Assembly: GCA_964588695.1 (NCBI GenBank) | Contig: CAZPQK010000005.1 | Span: forward strand, 1 to 64,000 | Direction: 5' to 3' | DNA from: CAZPQK01 sp964588695 | Lineage (GTDB): Bacteria > Krumholzibacteriota > Krumholzibacteriia > WVZY01 > JAKEHA01 | Length of the DNA: 64,000 nucleotides | Shown: positions 17,792 through 26,220 of the stretch, one piece after another | Numbering within the stretch: the stretch's first letter is position 1 | How the letters are laid out: every line of letters begins with the position of its first letter | Notes under the pieces: model-generated | What the model was told of the DNA's origin: nothing | The model's database searches: none | The model's input: the letters and a program-made list of their open reading frames with translations, nothing else | Translations under genes and position numbers: made by a program

Positions 17792-18932
17792 ATCTCCGAA
17801 TCAACCACCGCGCCGGGTTGTGTTCGTAGTGACCGAAGACTGGTACTTTTGTTCACACCGACTCGCGTTAGCGCGCGCGCTCCGTGACCGGGGGGACCAG
17901 GTGGTAGTCGCTACTAGGGTTGCTCAACATGCCCCGATTATTCGCGACGCCGGCGCCGACGTATTGTCGTTGCCGTGGACTCGTCGCAGCCGTTCACCGA
18001 TAAACGAGCTTCGTTCGCTGTGGAAGTTGGCGGTGTTTCTTCGCGAGTATCAACCCGACGTTATTCATCACGTAGCTATGAAGCCATTGCTGGTGGGCGC
18101 GTTGATATCGGGTTTCGCAGCGCGAAACGCGGCTCGGGTCTATGCGGTGGCGGGTTTGGGATTTGTGTTTACGTCGCAACGCAGTCTGGCCCGACGGTTA
18201 CGTCCGCTGTTTCGAATGGTCTTGCGACGTTGGATTGATCGCGATGGTTCAACGGTTATTGTGCAGAATAGCGACGACGAAGAACAACTGGTAGCGACCG
18301 GGTTGGTCTCGGCGACGCGTATCGTCGTCATCGAAGGTTCCGGCGTCGACACAAGTTACTTTTTGCCGACCGCCGAAGCATCGGGGCCTTTTACCGTTGT
18401 GCTTCCCGCTCGGATGCTTTGGAGCAAGGGGGTCGGCGAGTTTGTCGAAGCCGCTCGGCGTTTTGACAAGACGCAACACCGTTTCGTGCTTGTTGGTGGC
18501 CCCGATCCCGAAAACCCCGACTCGATTCCGGTGGCAACGCTTCGCGAGTGGGTTCGTCTGGGGTGGGTCGAGTGGGCCGGACAGGTGGATGACGTGCGGC
18601 CGCACCTGGAATCCGCACACGTAGTGGTCCTGCCCAGTTACCGCGAGGGGCTACCCAAATCATTGTTGGAAGCGGCAGCCTGCGGAAAAGCGATCGTAAC
18701 CACCGACGTGCCCGGTTGTCGGGCTGCTGTGGACAACGGCAACGCGGGGATCCTGGTGCCGGTGCAAGAAGTCGAGCCCTTAGCCGACGCGATCGCGCGA
18801 CTTGCCGGCGACGCCAGCTTGCGGGAGCAATTGGGGACACGCGCTCGTGCGTTGGCCGTGGAGCGCTTCTCGATTGAACGGGTGGTGGCGGCAACGCTCG
18901 ATCTTTATGATCGCGTGGATGGTGTTCAATGA
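17784..18932 (+). CDS. Glycosyltransferase family 4
   Basis: 382 aa. The frame is open upstream, but GTG 17784 is preceded by GGAGG six bases away and gives the expected N-terminus (VFVVTEDWYFCSHRLALARA). The donor domain carries FTVVLPARMLWSKGVGEFVE, FVLVGGPDPENPDS and HVVVLPSYREGLPKSLLEAA with the catalytic-type Glu (REGLPKSLLE), then AIVTTDVPG. It is related to the WbpX/PglA-type transferases of O-antigen and N-glycan clusters. It overlaps the genes on both sides. Confidence 0.87.
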   Translation: MTRSPNQPPRRVVFVVTEDWYFCSHRLALARALRDRGDQVVVATRVAQHAPIIRDAGADVLSLPWTRRSRSPINELRSLWKLAVFLREYQPDVIHHVAMKPLLVGALISGFAARNAARVYAVAGLGFVFTSQRSLARRLRPLFRMVLRRWIDRDGSTVIVQNSDDEEQLVATGLVSATRIVVIEGSGVDTSYFLPTAEASGPFTVVLPARMLWSKGVGEFVEAARRFDKTQHRFVLVGGPDPENPDSIPVATLREWVRLGWVEWAGQVDDVRPHLESAHVVVLPSYREGLPKSLLEAAACGKAIVTTDVPGCRAAVDNGNAGILVPVQEVEPLADAIARLAGDASLREQLGTRARALAVERFSIERVVAATLDLYDRVDGVQ

Positions 18933-19861
18933 ACGTATTGGTAACTGGAGCGGGTGGTTTTGTTGGTAGTCACCTATGCGCGGCTCTGCGGTCCGAACAT
19001 CGCGTAGTCGCGTTGTTGCGCCGGCACCAGCAAGGGGTGTGGGACCAGGTTGTGGAGGCCGACATCGCGCAGCCGATGGCGGATGAAGGATTTGTCGGTG
19101 TCGACGTGGTTGTTCACCTGGCTGCGCTAACTCACGCCGTTCACGGTGCGGACGAATCGAGCTATCGCAGGGTAAACGTCGAAGGCACCCGTCACGTTCT
19201 GCGAGCCGCGGCCCTAGCGGGCGTACGGCGTTTCGTTTTTGTCAGTAGCGTAAAAGCGATTGGCGAGACCGGTGGAGATGGGTCGACGCCGCAGCCGTCG
19301 ACACCGTATGGGCGAACCAAACTGGAGGCCGAACGTTTAGTCGTCGACCAGCACGAGATTCCGGAAACTATTGTTTTGCGCCCGGCGATGATCTATGGCG
19401 AAACGAAGGACGGCAATCTTGCGCGGTTGATTCGACTATTGGAACGCGCGCCCTGGATAGTGCCGCGCAGCGACGCGCGGCGTTCGATGGTTGGTCTGGC
19501 GACCGTGGTTTCCGCGCTTGCACTCGCAGCCACATCCGATACTTTGGTCGGCCGCAACCTTGTGGTTACCGATGGCCGCGATTACTCGCTCGACGAAATT
19601 TCGGACTGGGTGCTTGCCGCGTTGAACCGATCGAGTTCCGGGCGAGTTCCGCTTTCGCTCTTACGGACGGTTGCACGAATGGGGGATCTTGCGCAAAAAA
19701 TGGGGGTCCAACACGTTCCCCTGGATTCCGAGTCGCTGAACAAGCTGACCGGAGAAGCTTGCTACGATGGATCTGCACTTCACCAGCTTCGGGAGTTCCA
19801 GATAATCAGCGATTTGGAACAAGATATGCCAGCGGTGGTGCGGGCGGCACTACAGGGCTAA
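18929..19861 (+). CDS. NAD-dependent epimerase/dehydratase (extended SDR)
   Basis: 310 aa. Rossmann glycine motif VTGAGGFVGSHL at the N-terminus, catalytic Ser region FVSSVKAIGE and YGRTKLEAE containing the YxxxK pair (about residues 130-134). The closest type I recognise is UDP-sugar 4-epimerase/4-reductase such as WbpV or Gne. The ATG overlaps the previous stop codon. Together with the neighbouring WecA-like enzyme it may provide a UDP-N-acetyl sugar for lipid-carrier loading, but the substrate is inferred only from position. Confidence 0.8.
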   Translation: MNVLVTGAGGFVGSHLCAALRSEHRVVALLRRHQQGVWDQVVEADIAQPMADEGFVGVDVVVHLAALTHAVHGADESSYRRVNVEGTRHVLRAAALAGVRRFVFVSSVKAIGETGGDGSTPQPSTPYGRTKLEAERLVVDQHEIPETIVLRPAMIYGETKDGNLARLIRLLERAPWIVPRSDARRSMVGLATVVSALALAATSDTLVGRNLVVTDGRDYSLDEISDWVLAALNRSSSGRVPLSLLRTVARMGDLAQKMGVQHVPLDSESLNKLTGEACYDGSALHQLREFQIISDLEQDMPAVVRAALQG

Positions 19862-19951
19862 ATCCGCTTGTGTAAGACCCCGTGCGGGACTATCCTCTTC
19901 GCGTCGTGTGCCGGAAACACCGGGACATGAGCACCCCGGAATATCATCAGC

Positions 19952-22723
19952 ATGACGGCACTCATCACCTTCCTTACTGCTTTTTTGGTCTCCTACGGAC
20001 TAACCTTTGGGCTGCTTCGTTCGCCCCTGAGCCGCCGCTTTGTCGATGTTCCCAACGATCGTAGTTCTCACGATGCCCCCAAGCCGCGAATGGGCGGAGT
20101 CGCCATCGTGGTGGCGTTCCTGTGTGCCTTTGGCTATTTGGTGTGGGCCGACCCCGGGGCGCGCGCGTTTCTGCCATTCGTCGGTGCCGCGCTAATCCTT
20201 TTCGTGACTGGCTTGATAGACGACCGCCGTGGTCTCGGGGTGCGGTTGCGATTTGGCATACAGCTCGTTGCGGCGGCCACGGTGGTGTTGTCCGGCGTGT
20301 GGTTACGGGAGTTTTACTTTCCAATCGTCGGACAGATTAGTCTGGGGTGGGTCGGCATCCCGTTGACGGTCTTGTTTATTCTCGCGAGTATCAACTTCTA
20401 CAATTTTATTGACGGCATCGACGGCCTGGCCGCGGGCGGCGCATTCATCGCCTCAATGTTCCTGGCGTTGATTGCGTTGATGATTGGACATCAACCTCTG
20501 GCTCTAATGTACGTTGCCGTGGGCGCGGCATCGCTAGGATTCTTGCAGTTTAACTTTCCGCCTTCGAAGCTTTTCATGGGTGACGGCGGGAGTACGTTCC
20601 TGGGTTTCTTCTTCGCCTACGCCGCTCTATACGGAAATCACTTAAGCCCCGACCTGCCATTGGTCATTCCACTCCTGGTGTTGTCGTCGCTCTACCTGGA
20701 CGCTGGACTGACTCTGTTCAACCGGCTGGTGACCGGCAAGAACATCTTTGAAGCGCATCACACTCACTACTACCAGCGGTTGTTGTCGTTGGGGTTTAAT
20801 CACAAGCAAATCACACTGCTTGAGTACGCGACCACCACTCTGCTGGGGATTAGCGCGGTGTTGTACTTTAAGGCGGGCGCGTGGTTCGCGGTGTTTTTGT
20901 GCCTGGCGTGGTTGGTGCTGTTTTCGGCGATGATCTTTAAGATTCGCGGCCTTGAGCGCGGCGACAAACTGTTTTGGGAACGTCGCACCGCGATGGTGAT
21001 TGCCGCCGATGTGTTGATGATCGTCGTCGCATACGTTGGCGCTTACTTTCTGCGAATGAACTTTGAGTTCACGGCCGCCGAAGGCAACGCGATGCTTCGC
21101 GCGCTACCAATCGTTGTGGCCGTGCGTACCGCGTGCTTTTTGCAATATGGCCTGTATCGCACCATGTGGCGTTACACCAGTACTGCGGACGTGGCGCGGG
21201 TAATTAAAGCGGTAACCGCCGGGTCGGCCCTGGTCATGCTGGTCATGGTACTGCTTACCCGGTTCGAGTCACTGCCGCGAACGCTTTTTGTTATTGAATA
21301 CGCCCTGCTAATGCTTTTGGTGCTGGGGTCGCGGTTCGGCTATCGCTGGTTTCACGAAGTGGGTCGCGAGGCCCATGGTTCGAACGCGCGTCGCTTCGCG
21401 ATCGTTGGCGCTGACGCCGACGCTGAGCGACTTTGCCGCCAGTTAAAGGACGAGCTTGGTGCCCAGGCTGATATCGTGTGTTTTATCGACGATGACCCGG
21501 CGACGGTTGGTTTGACGCTGCACGGTATTCCGGTGGTGGGAAATACTCGCAACCTCGATCGACTGGCCGAGTCGTTCAAGTTGGATGTGGTGGCGATCGG
21601 TAGCGATGCTATTGACGACAGCGCCCGCAGTACCATCGAAAACGACGTCGCTCGCTTGAAACTCGAGTTGCGCGACCGTCCCAGTAGCACCGTCGTTCCG
21701 GGCGCCGATCTGTTGGCCCAGCGCGTCCACCGCGAACTGGGTTGGCCTCTGCACGGTCCGTCAAGCCGCGCGCGAAGTTGGTATCGCGGAAAGCGAGTGC
21801 TGATTACTCATGCGGGTAACAATATTGGTTCGTCGCTCGCTACTGAGCTGACCGAACTGGGTGGTATCGTCACGGTTCAACTAGACGCGCCGGGACAGCG
21901 ACACACCTTTGCCAGTGTTCGCGGTGAGGTTTCACTCATGTTGGGTTCCACCCGAACCCGCGCGGCGGCGATGGCGATGATCGAAGAAGTCAATCCCGAC
22001 GCCGTGTTTCATTGCGTCGACATAGACACGCAGGTCGATCGAGCAGCAGAGAAGTATCTTTGGGATGTAGCCATAGCTGGAACCGAACATCTGCTTAGCG
22101 CAGCGGAAGGTCGGGCCGAAGCGGTTACGTTGGTAACCGGTTGGGGAGCAACCCGAGTGGGAGTTGCGCGGGCGAACCTGGCAGTAGTTGCCGAAGCGCT
22201 GGCACTTAATCACACCGCCGCAGCTCGAAGCCGAGTAAGCGTGGTGCGGGTACCACGGGTCGCCACCGAAGTCAACTTGCAGGCTCTGGCGGCGGGTACC
22301 GGCGACAACGATCGCTGGTTCGATACTCTGGAGCGAGATATAAGTGTGGCCGCCATCAATATTACCGCGCACGAAGGCGCCGAAGTGTTGTTCCTCGCGG
22401 CGACCCCCGGCGAAATTAGCGCGCGCGACCTGGCGGAGTGCCTTACCGGTCCCAAAGAACTCGCGTCGCTAACGAGCGCGTCGCGGCCCCGCGGTGAAGC
22501 TGTTGGCGAAATGGTGTTTCCTGCCGAACAATATCGAACCGTGGGACTCGGCGGTGTTGTGGCCATCGAGAGTCCGATATATCCGGCCAGCGATGTTTTT
22601 CGTAAAGTGCTTGGCGGCTCTTTCTTGGATGCCGAACCATCGTCGCGTCAGGAATGGGTTCGAGTGATGACCGGGCCGCTGTATCACTTGCAACCGTCGG
22701 CGTTCCGGGGCGGCGGCGAGTAA
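19952..22723 (+). CDS. Fusion of WecA-like phosphoglycosyl transferase with a degenerate PglF/CapD-like domain
   Basis: 923 aa. Residues 1-330 are a polytopic polyprenyl-phosphate GlcNAc-1-P transferase of the WecA family with FVDVPNDRSSHDAPKPRMGG (30-49), NFIDGIDGLAAG (151-162), MGDGGSTFLGF (209-219) and FEAHHTHYYQR (266-276), all catalytic motifs intact. Residues 345-465 form the extra membrane bundle of PglF/CapD proteins, 480-580 a nucleotide-binding-like domain, and 612-910 an SDR fold. In the SDR part the glycine motif is altered (THAGNNIGSS) and the dehydratase TDK motif is replaced (VTGWGATRVG, 728-737), so 4,6-dehydratase activity is unlikely. A weak promoter (ttgtgt-N17-tatcct, 19868-19896) may precede it. 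Confidence 0.87.
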   Translation: MTALITFLTAFLVSYGLTFGLLRSPLSRRFVDVPNDRSSHDAPKPRMGGVAIVVAFLCAFGYLVWADPGARAFLPFVGAALILFVTGLIDDRRGLGVRLRFGIQLVAAATVVLSGVWLREFYFPIVGQISLGWVGIPLTVLFILASINFYNFIDGIDGLAAGGAFIASMFLALIALMIGHQPLALMYVAVGAASLGFLQFNFPPSKLFMGDGGSTFLGFFFAYAALYGNHLSPDLPLVIPLLVLSSLYLDAGLTLFNRLVTGKNIFEAHHTHYYQRLLSLGFNHKQITLLEYATTTLLGISAVLYFKAGAWFAVFLCLAWLVLFSAMIFKIRGLERGDKLFWERRTAMVIAADVLMIVVAYVGAYFLRMNFEFTAAEGNAMLRALPIVVAVRTACFLQYGLYRTMWRYTSTADVARVIKAVTAGSALVMLVMVLLTRFESLPRTLFVIEYALLMLLVLGSRFGYRWFHEVGREAHGSNARRFAIVGADADAERLCRQLKDELGAQADIVCFIDDDPATVGLTLHGIPVVGNTRNLDRLAESFKLDVVAIGSDAIDDSARSTIENDVARLKLELRDRPSSTVVPGADLLAQRVHRELGWPLHGPSSRARSWYRGKRVLITHAGNNIGSSLATELTELGGIVTVQLDAPGQRHTFASVRGEVSLMLGSTRTRAAAMAMIEEVNPDAVFHCVDIDTQVDRAAEKYLWDVAIAGTEHLLSAAEGRAEAVTLVTGWGATRVGVARANLAVVAEALALNHTAAARSRVSVVRVPRVATEVNLQALAAGTGDNDRWFDTLERDISVAAINITAHEGAEVLFLAATPGEISARDLAECLTGPKELASLTSASRPRGEAVGEMVFPAEQYRTVGLGGVVAIESPIYPASDVFRKVLGGSFLDAEPSSRQEWVRVMTGPLYHLQPSAFRGGGE

Positions 22724-22726
22724 CTC

Positions 22727-23617
22727 GTGAAGGCGCCGTACTATATCCTTCTGTCCATGCGACCCCACCAGTGGACCAAGAACCTGGTGGTGTTTGCCGC
22801 ACTCATCTTCTCGCAAAGTTTTCAGCAACAAGCGCTAGTGCTTCAGAGCCTACAAGCGTTTGCGATTTTTTGTGTGTTGTCCGGGATGATCTACCTGATC
22901 AACGATATCGTCGACATCGAAAAAGACAAGTTGCACGAACGCAAACGCCATCGACCGCTGCCCGCTGGAAACCTAAGCGTGCCGGCTGCGGTTGGAGGAG
23001 TGCTCGTTGGAACTGCTGCGGCGCTCGGCTGGGCTTATTTGTTAGGGCCGGCGTTTGTGTTGGTCGCATGCGGGTTTCTTTTGCTCAACATCGTCTATTC
23101 GCTGGCGTTGAAGAAAGTGGTACTGCTGGATGCGTTAAGCATTTCAATAAGTTTCATCCTGCGGGCCATTGGCGGCGTCGAAGCGTTGGTCCCTTTGGAT
23201 GCCGCAATTGAGATTTCGCCCTGGCTGCTTATCTGTACTTTGTTTCTCTCGCTGTTCCTTGCGTTCTGCAAGCGGCGTCATGAGCTTCTCACGATGGACG
23301 AGGCTGGCAACCATCGCGAATCACTTCGCGAATATTCTTCCGCGCTTTTGGATCAACTTGTGGGTATCACAGCGTCGGGAAGTGTTCTCGCCTACTCGAT
23401 CTACACCATCTGGCCAAACACCGTGGCCAAATTCGGGTCGTCGAACCTGGTGTACACGGTTCCGCTGGTGCTGGCTGGCGTGATGCGTTACCTCTACCTG
23501 GTCTACAACAAAGAAAAGGGCGGTAGCCCGGCCGACCTGCTGCTGCACGAGCGTTTCCTGTTGGGTGTCGTGGTGGCGTGGGTGGTCCTGGTGATTGCTA
23601 TAATCACCTTTTTTTAG
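22727..23617 (+). CDS. UbiA-family polyprenyl-phosphate phosphoribosyltransferase (DPPR synthase-like)
   Basis: 296 aa integral membrane prenyltransferase. First aspartate motif NDIVDIEKDKLHERKRHRPL (about residues 58-77) and the second conserved loop LDALSISISFILRAIGG are those of decaprenyl-phosphate phosphoribose synthase (Rv3806c type) rather than quinone-pathway UbiA. The reaction would put 5-phosphoribose on a polyprenyl phosphate, a precursor of arabinofuranose or ribofuranose donors. GTG start three bases after the fusion gene. The DprE1/DprE2 epimerase pair that completes the arabinose route is not in this window. Confidence 0.82.
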   Translation: MKAPYYILLSMRPHQWTKNLVVFAALIFSQSFQQQALVLQSLQAFAIFCVLSGMIYLINDIVDIEKDKLHERKRHRPLPAGNLSVPAAVGGVLVGTAAALGWAYLLGPAFVLVACGFLLLNIVYSLALKKVVLLDALSISISFILRAIGGVEALVPLDAAIEISPWLLICTLFLSLFLAFCKRRHELLTMDEAGNHRESLREYSSALLDQLVGITASGSVLAYSIYTIWPNTVAKFGSSNLVYTVPLVLAGVMRYLYLVYNKEKGGSPADLLLHERFLLGVVVAWVVLVIAIITFF

Positions 23618-23623
23618 TACAAT
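23595..23623 (+). promoter_or_regulatory. Predicted promoter for the DUF362-ispE-spoVG unit
   Basis: -35 TTGCTA (23595-23600), 17-base spacer, -10 TACAAT (23618-23623), located at the very end of the UbiA-like gene. It would start transcription near 23630. Confidence 0.55.
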
Positions 23624-23634
23624 TAGCGACAAGC

Positions 23635-23663
23635 GGCGCGGGATCCAGTCCGGATTCGGCGCC
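23635..23663 (+). promoter_or_regulatory. Strong hairpin in the leader of the DUF362 gene
   Basis: ggcgcgggatcc (23635-23646) pairs with ggattcggcgcc (23652-23663) through 11 of 12 positions around loop agtcc. No T-run follows, so it is not a terminator. It sits between the predicted promoter and the ATG at 23702 and may stabilise the mRNA or regulate it. Confidence 0.45.
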
Positions 23664-23701
23664 CGTGGTGCATCTGGCCCGACCCCAACCCTTAGGTAGT
23701 T

Positions 23702-24802
23702 ATGGCATCCAAAGTTGCGGTTCTATTCACCAAGCCTGACTCTGTCGTCGACGATTATCGGCGCGTCATGGAACTGGCAGACTGGCCCCAGCATCTGACT
23801 GGTGAACGCGAACTTCTGTTAAAGCTCAACTTGTCGTGGACCAAGTATTTCCCGTCGTGCTCCAGCCAACCCTGGCAGTTAGAAGGTGTCTTAAGAACTC
23901 TTCTGGGCGGGAACTACACCCCGGATACGGTGATTCCGGTGGAGAACAAGACCGTAGTTACTAATCCGATAAAGGGCGCCAACAACAATCTGTGGATGCC
24001 GGTGCTTGACGCTTACGACTGCAAGTTTCAGCCGCTGACCGACGTGGACTGGACGGTCTACAAGTTCAAAGCCGATCTGCTTAAGCTCAACCACATTTTT
24101 CCAGAAGGCATCGAGATTCCCGCGATTTATCCGGGGCGGGATATTTTGCATTTGCCCACCGTAAAAACGCACGGTCACTCGGTTACGACGGGCGCGATCA
24201 AGAATGCGTTTGGGGGATTGCTCAAAGAAGTACGTCATTACGCGCACAAGTACATCCACGAGGTACTGGTAGACCTGTTGCTAATGCAACGCGAACTTCA
24301 CCCCAACGTTTACGCGGTGATGGATGGCACAGTCGCCGGCGACGGCGCCGGCCCGCGAACGATGTTTCCTAAGGTCAAGAATGTCATCCTGGCTAGTTCC
24401 GATTCGGTCGCCATTGATGCGGTGGCGGCGAAGCTGATGGGGTTTGACCCAATGGAGATCCCGTACCTTCGCATGGCCACCGAAATGGGGCTCGGCGAGG
24501 CCCGCATAAACCATATCGACATCGTCGGTGATCCGGTTGAAGGTGTGAACTTTGGATTCGAAACCAAGAAAAGCTTCGTGATCTGGGGCGACCAGATGTT
24601 GCGCTTGGGGCCACTGCGCTTCTTAGAACGCGTCCTTTTGCATTCGCCGTTGGTGGTGTGGGCTCCGTTTGCATCCAACGTCTACCACGACTTTGTTTGG
24701 TACCCGACAGTGGGGGCAAGTCGGATCCGCGAATTCTCTAGCACCGAGTGGGGCGAGCTGTTTACTCAGTATCAAAAGAGCGGCCCCAAGGCATCGCGCT
24801 AA
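23702..24802 (+). CDS. DUF362 domain-containing protein
   Basis: 366 aa. Matches the DUF362 pattern: LLKLNLSW near residue 40, LPTVKTHGHSVTTGAIKNAFG (about 157-176), a central AVMDGTVAGDGAGPR (about 207-221) and LASSDSVAIDAVAAKLMGFDP (about 231-250). There are no ferredoxin-type cysteine clusters, unlike the longer DUF362-4Fe4S proteins. The function of the family is unknown. It stands between the phosphoribosyltransferase and ispE, four bases ahead of ispE, with its own promoter. Confidence 0.8.
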   Translation: MASKVAVLFTKPDSVVDDYRRVMELADWPQHLTGERELLLKLNLSWTKYFPSCSSQPWQLEGVLRTLLGGNYTPDTVIPVENKTVVTNPIKGANNNLWMPVLDAYDCKFQPLTDVDWTVYKFKADLLKLNHIFPEGIEIPAIYPGRDILHLPTVKTHGHSVTTGAIKNAFGGLLKEVRHYAHKYIHEVLVDLLLMQRELHPNVYAVMDGTVAGDGAGPRTMFPKVKNVILASSDSVAIDAVAAKLMGFDPMEIPYLRMATEMGLGEARINHIDIVGDPVEGVNFGFETKKSFVIWGDQMLRLGPLRFLERVLLHSPLVVWAPFASNVYHDFVWYPTVGASRIREFSSTEWGELFTQYQKSGPKASR

Positions 24803-24806
24803 CCCA

Positions 24807-25685
24807 GTGGATGCCATTTTTCAGCTTCGGACCAACGCGAAACTCAATCTTCATTTGAATATCGTGGGGCGTCGTGACGACGGTTACCACGAACTCGACA
24901 CCGTGCTGCAATCGATCGATCTCGGGGACGACCTGGATATCGAGTTCACCGATGACGGACGAGTCGACATTTCCTGCACCGATCTCAGTATTCCCACCGA
25001 CGAGTCGAACTTGTGCCACAAAGCTGTGGTTGCTGCACGCGCGATTGTCGGCCCGCAGTTGGGTGCGAAAATTCACCTGGTTAAACGAATACCCGACGGT
25101 GCCGGAATGGGCGGTGGCAGTAGCAACGCCGGGGGCGTCCTGGTTGCCGCACGAAAGTTCAGTGGCGTCGGCGACGATGGCGACTGGCAGCTCGCCGCTG
25201 CCAGCGTTGGCAGTGATGTTCCGTTCATGTTGTCCGGAGGCACCATGTGGGGCGAAGGCCGCGGCGAAATTTTGCGACCGCTATCGCCCTTGGGATCCTG
25301 TTACATCGTCGTCGTGAAGCCGGATGTGAGCATCTCTACCGCGTGGGTTTACGGGAATTTTAGTTTTCGATTGACAAAGCATAAGGCCCGGCTTAATGTC
25401 ACGTCGGTAAGTGCCGTAATTGCAAGGATTCCCCGCGTTTCGCCTCCATTTTGGAACGATTTGGAGGATGTTGTTTGCCCGTCCCACCCTGTGGTGTCGG
25501 GAATTCTTGACACACTCCTCGCGGAGGATCCATGCTACGCATCGATGACCGGCAGTGGATCAGCTCTCTACGCGATTTTCGCAAGCGAAGCGCAAGCCGC
25601 TACAGTAGCGGAGCGGTTCTCGGTGAAAGGTTTCTTCACCTCGGTAGTCAGACCAGCGAAGCGCGCCGTTGAAATCAGACGCTAA
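24807..25685 (+). CDS. ispE: 4-diphosphocytidyl-2-C-methyl-D-erythritol kinase
   Basis: GHMP kinase of the non-mevalonate isoprenoid pathway, 292 aa. TNAKLNLHLNIVGRRDDGYH at the N-terminus, ATP loop IPDGAGMGGGSSNAGGVLVA (about 95-114) and MTGSGSALYAIF near the C-terminus are all conserved. The longer open frame runs back into DUF362; GTG at 24807, four bases after the DUF362 stop, gives the normal N-terminus. Followed by spoVG and prs, the classical ispE-spoVG-prs order. Confidence 0.95.
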   Translation: MDAIFQLRTNAKLNLHLNIVGRRDDGYHELDTVLQSIDLGDDLDIEFTDDGRVDISCTDLSIPTDESNLCHKAVVAARAIVGPQLGAKIHLVKRIPDGAGMGGGSSNAGGVLVAARKFSGVGDDGDWQLAAASVGSDVPFMLSGGTMWGEGRGEILRPLSPLGSCYIVVVKPDVSISTAWVYGNFSFRLTKHKARLNVTSVSAVIARIPRVSPPFWNDLEDVVCPSHPVVSGILDTLLAEDPCYASMTGSGSALYAIFASEAQAATVAERFSVKGFFTSVVRPAKRAVEIRR

Positions 25686-25717
25686 CGCTAGTAGGATGCA
25701 ACGAAGGGGGGGAGTGC

Positions 25718-26020
25718 ATGAATATCACCGAAGTACGAATATCCCTTCGGGATGATGCGAAGCTTAAGGCGTTCGCCAGCATAACGTTGGGCGACGCCTT
25801 TGTTATCCGCGGTCTAAAGATCATCGAAGGCAAAAGTGGTACTTTTGTGGCCATGCCGAGTCGCAAGCGGAAAGACGGCGAATACCAGGATATCGCGCAC
25901 CCGATTAACAATGAAACTCGGGACCAGATGGAAGCCATCATCCTCGATAAGTATCGCGAGGAACTCGAGCGAGCGAAGGCTTCGGGTGAGATACCGCAAG
26001 TCACGGACATCTGGGAGTAG
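25718..26020 (+). CDS. spoVG: SpoVG family RNA/DNA-binding regulator
   Basis: 100 aa. Full-length match to SpoVG: MNITEVRISLRDDAKLKAF, ITLGDAFVIRGLKIIEGK, VAMPSRKRKDGEYQDIAHPI. In Gram-positives and spirochaetes the protein binds nucleic acids and tunes gene expression; it is not limited to spore formers. GGGGGG-type ribosome-binding site just upstream (gaaggggggga). No sporulation genes occur in the window. Confidence 0.95.
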   Translation: MNITEVRISLRDDAKLKAFASITLGDAFVIRGLKIIEGKSGTFVAMPSRKRKDGEYQDIAHPINNETRDQMEAIILDKYREELERAKASGEIPQVTDIWE

Positions 26021-26079
26021 CGGCCCAGTCGTCCGTCACATCTACTAATTAAAGATTTCGTATTCTTCCTGGGAACTAT

Positions 26080-26153
26080 TGGGGCGTAGCCAAGCGGCAA
26101 GGCAACGGGTTTTGGTCCCGTGATCGTTGGTTCGAATCCAGCCGCCCCAACCA
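26080..26153 (+). tRNA. tRNA-Gln(TTG)
   Basis: Acceptor tggggcg (26080-26086) pairs with cgcccca (26143-26149), discriminator A, encoded CCA 26151-26153. Anticodon stem acggg/cccgt encloses loop ttttggt, anticodon TTG (codons CAA/CAG). It lies between spoVG and prs; a tattct -10-like element at 26061-26066 may drive it, and a terminator follows. Confidence 0.93.
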
Positions 26154-26176
26154 ACTTCTTTTAAACGATACCCAAC

Positions 26177-26206
26177 AGGCGCCAACACTGGCTGCCTTTA
26201 TTTTTT
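26177..26206 (+). terminator. Intrinsic terminator after tRNA-Gln
   Basis: aggcgcca (26177-26184) pairs with tggc-t-gcct (26189-26197), eight base pairs with one bulged T, loop acac, followed by ttattttttt-like T-rich tract (26198-26206). It separates the tRNA from prs, whose ribosome-binding site (gcggag) begins immediately after. Confidence 0.75.
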
Positions 26207-26220
26207 GCGGAGCCAATCAC

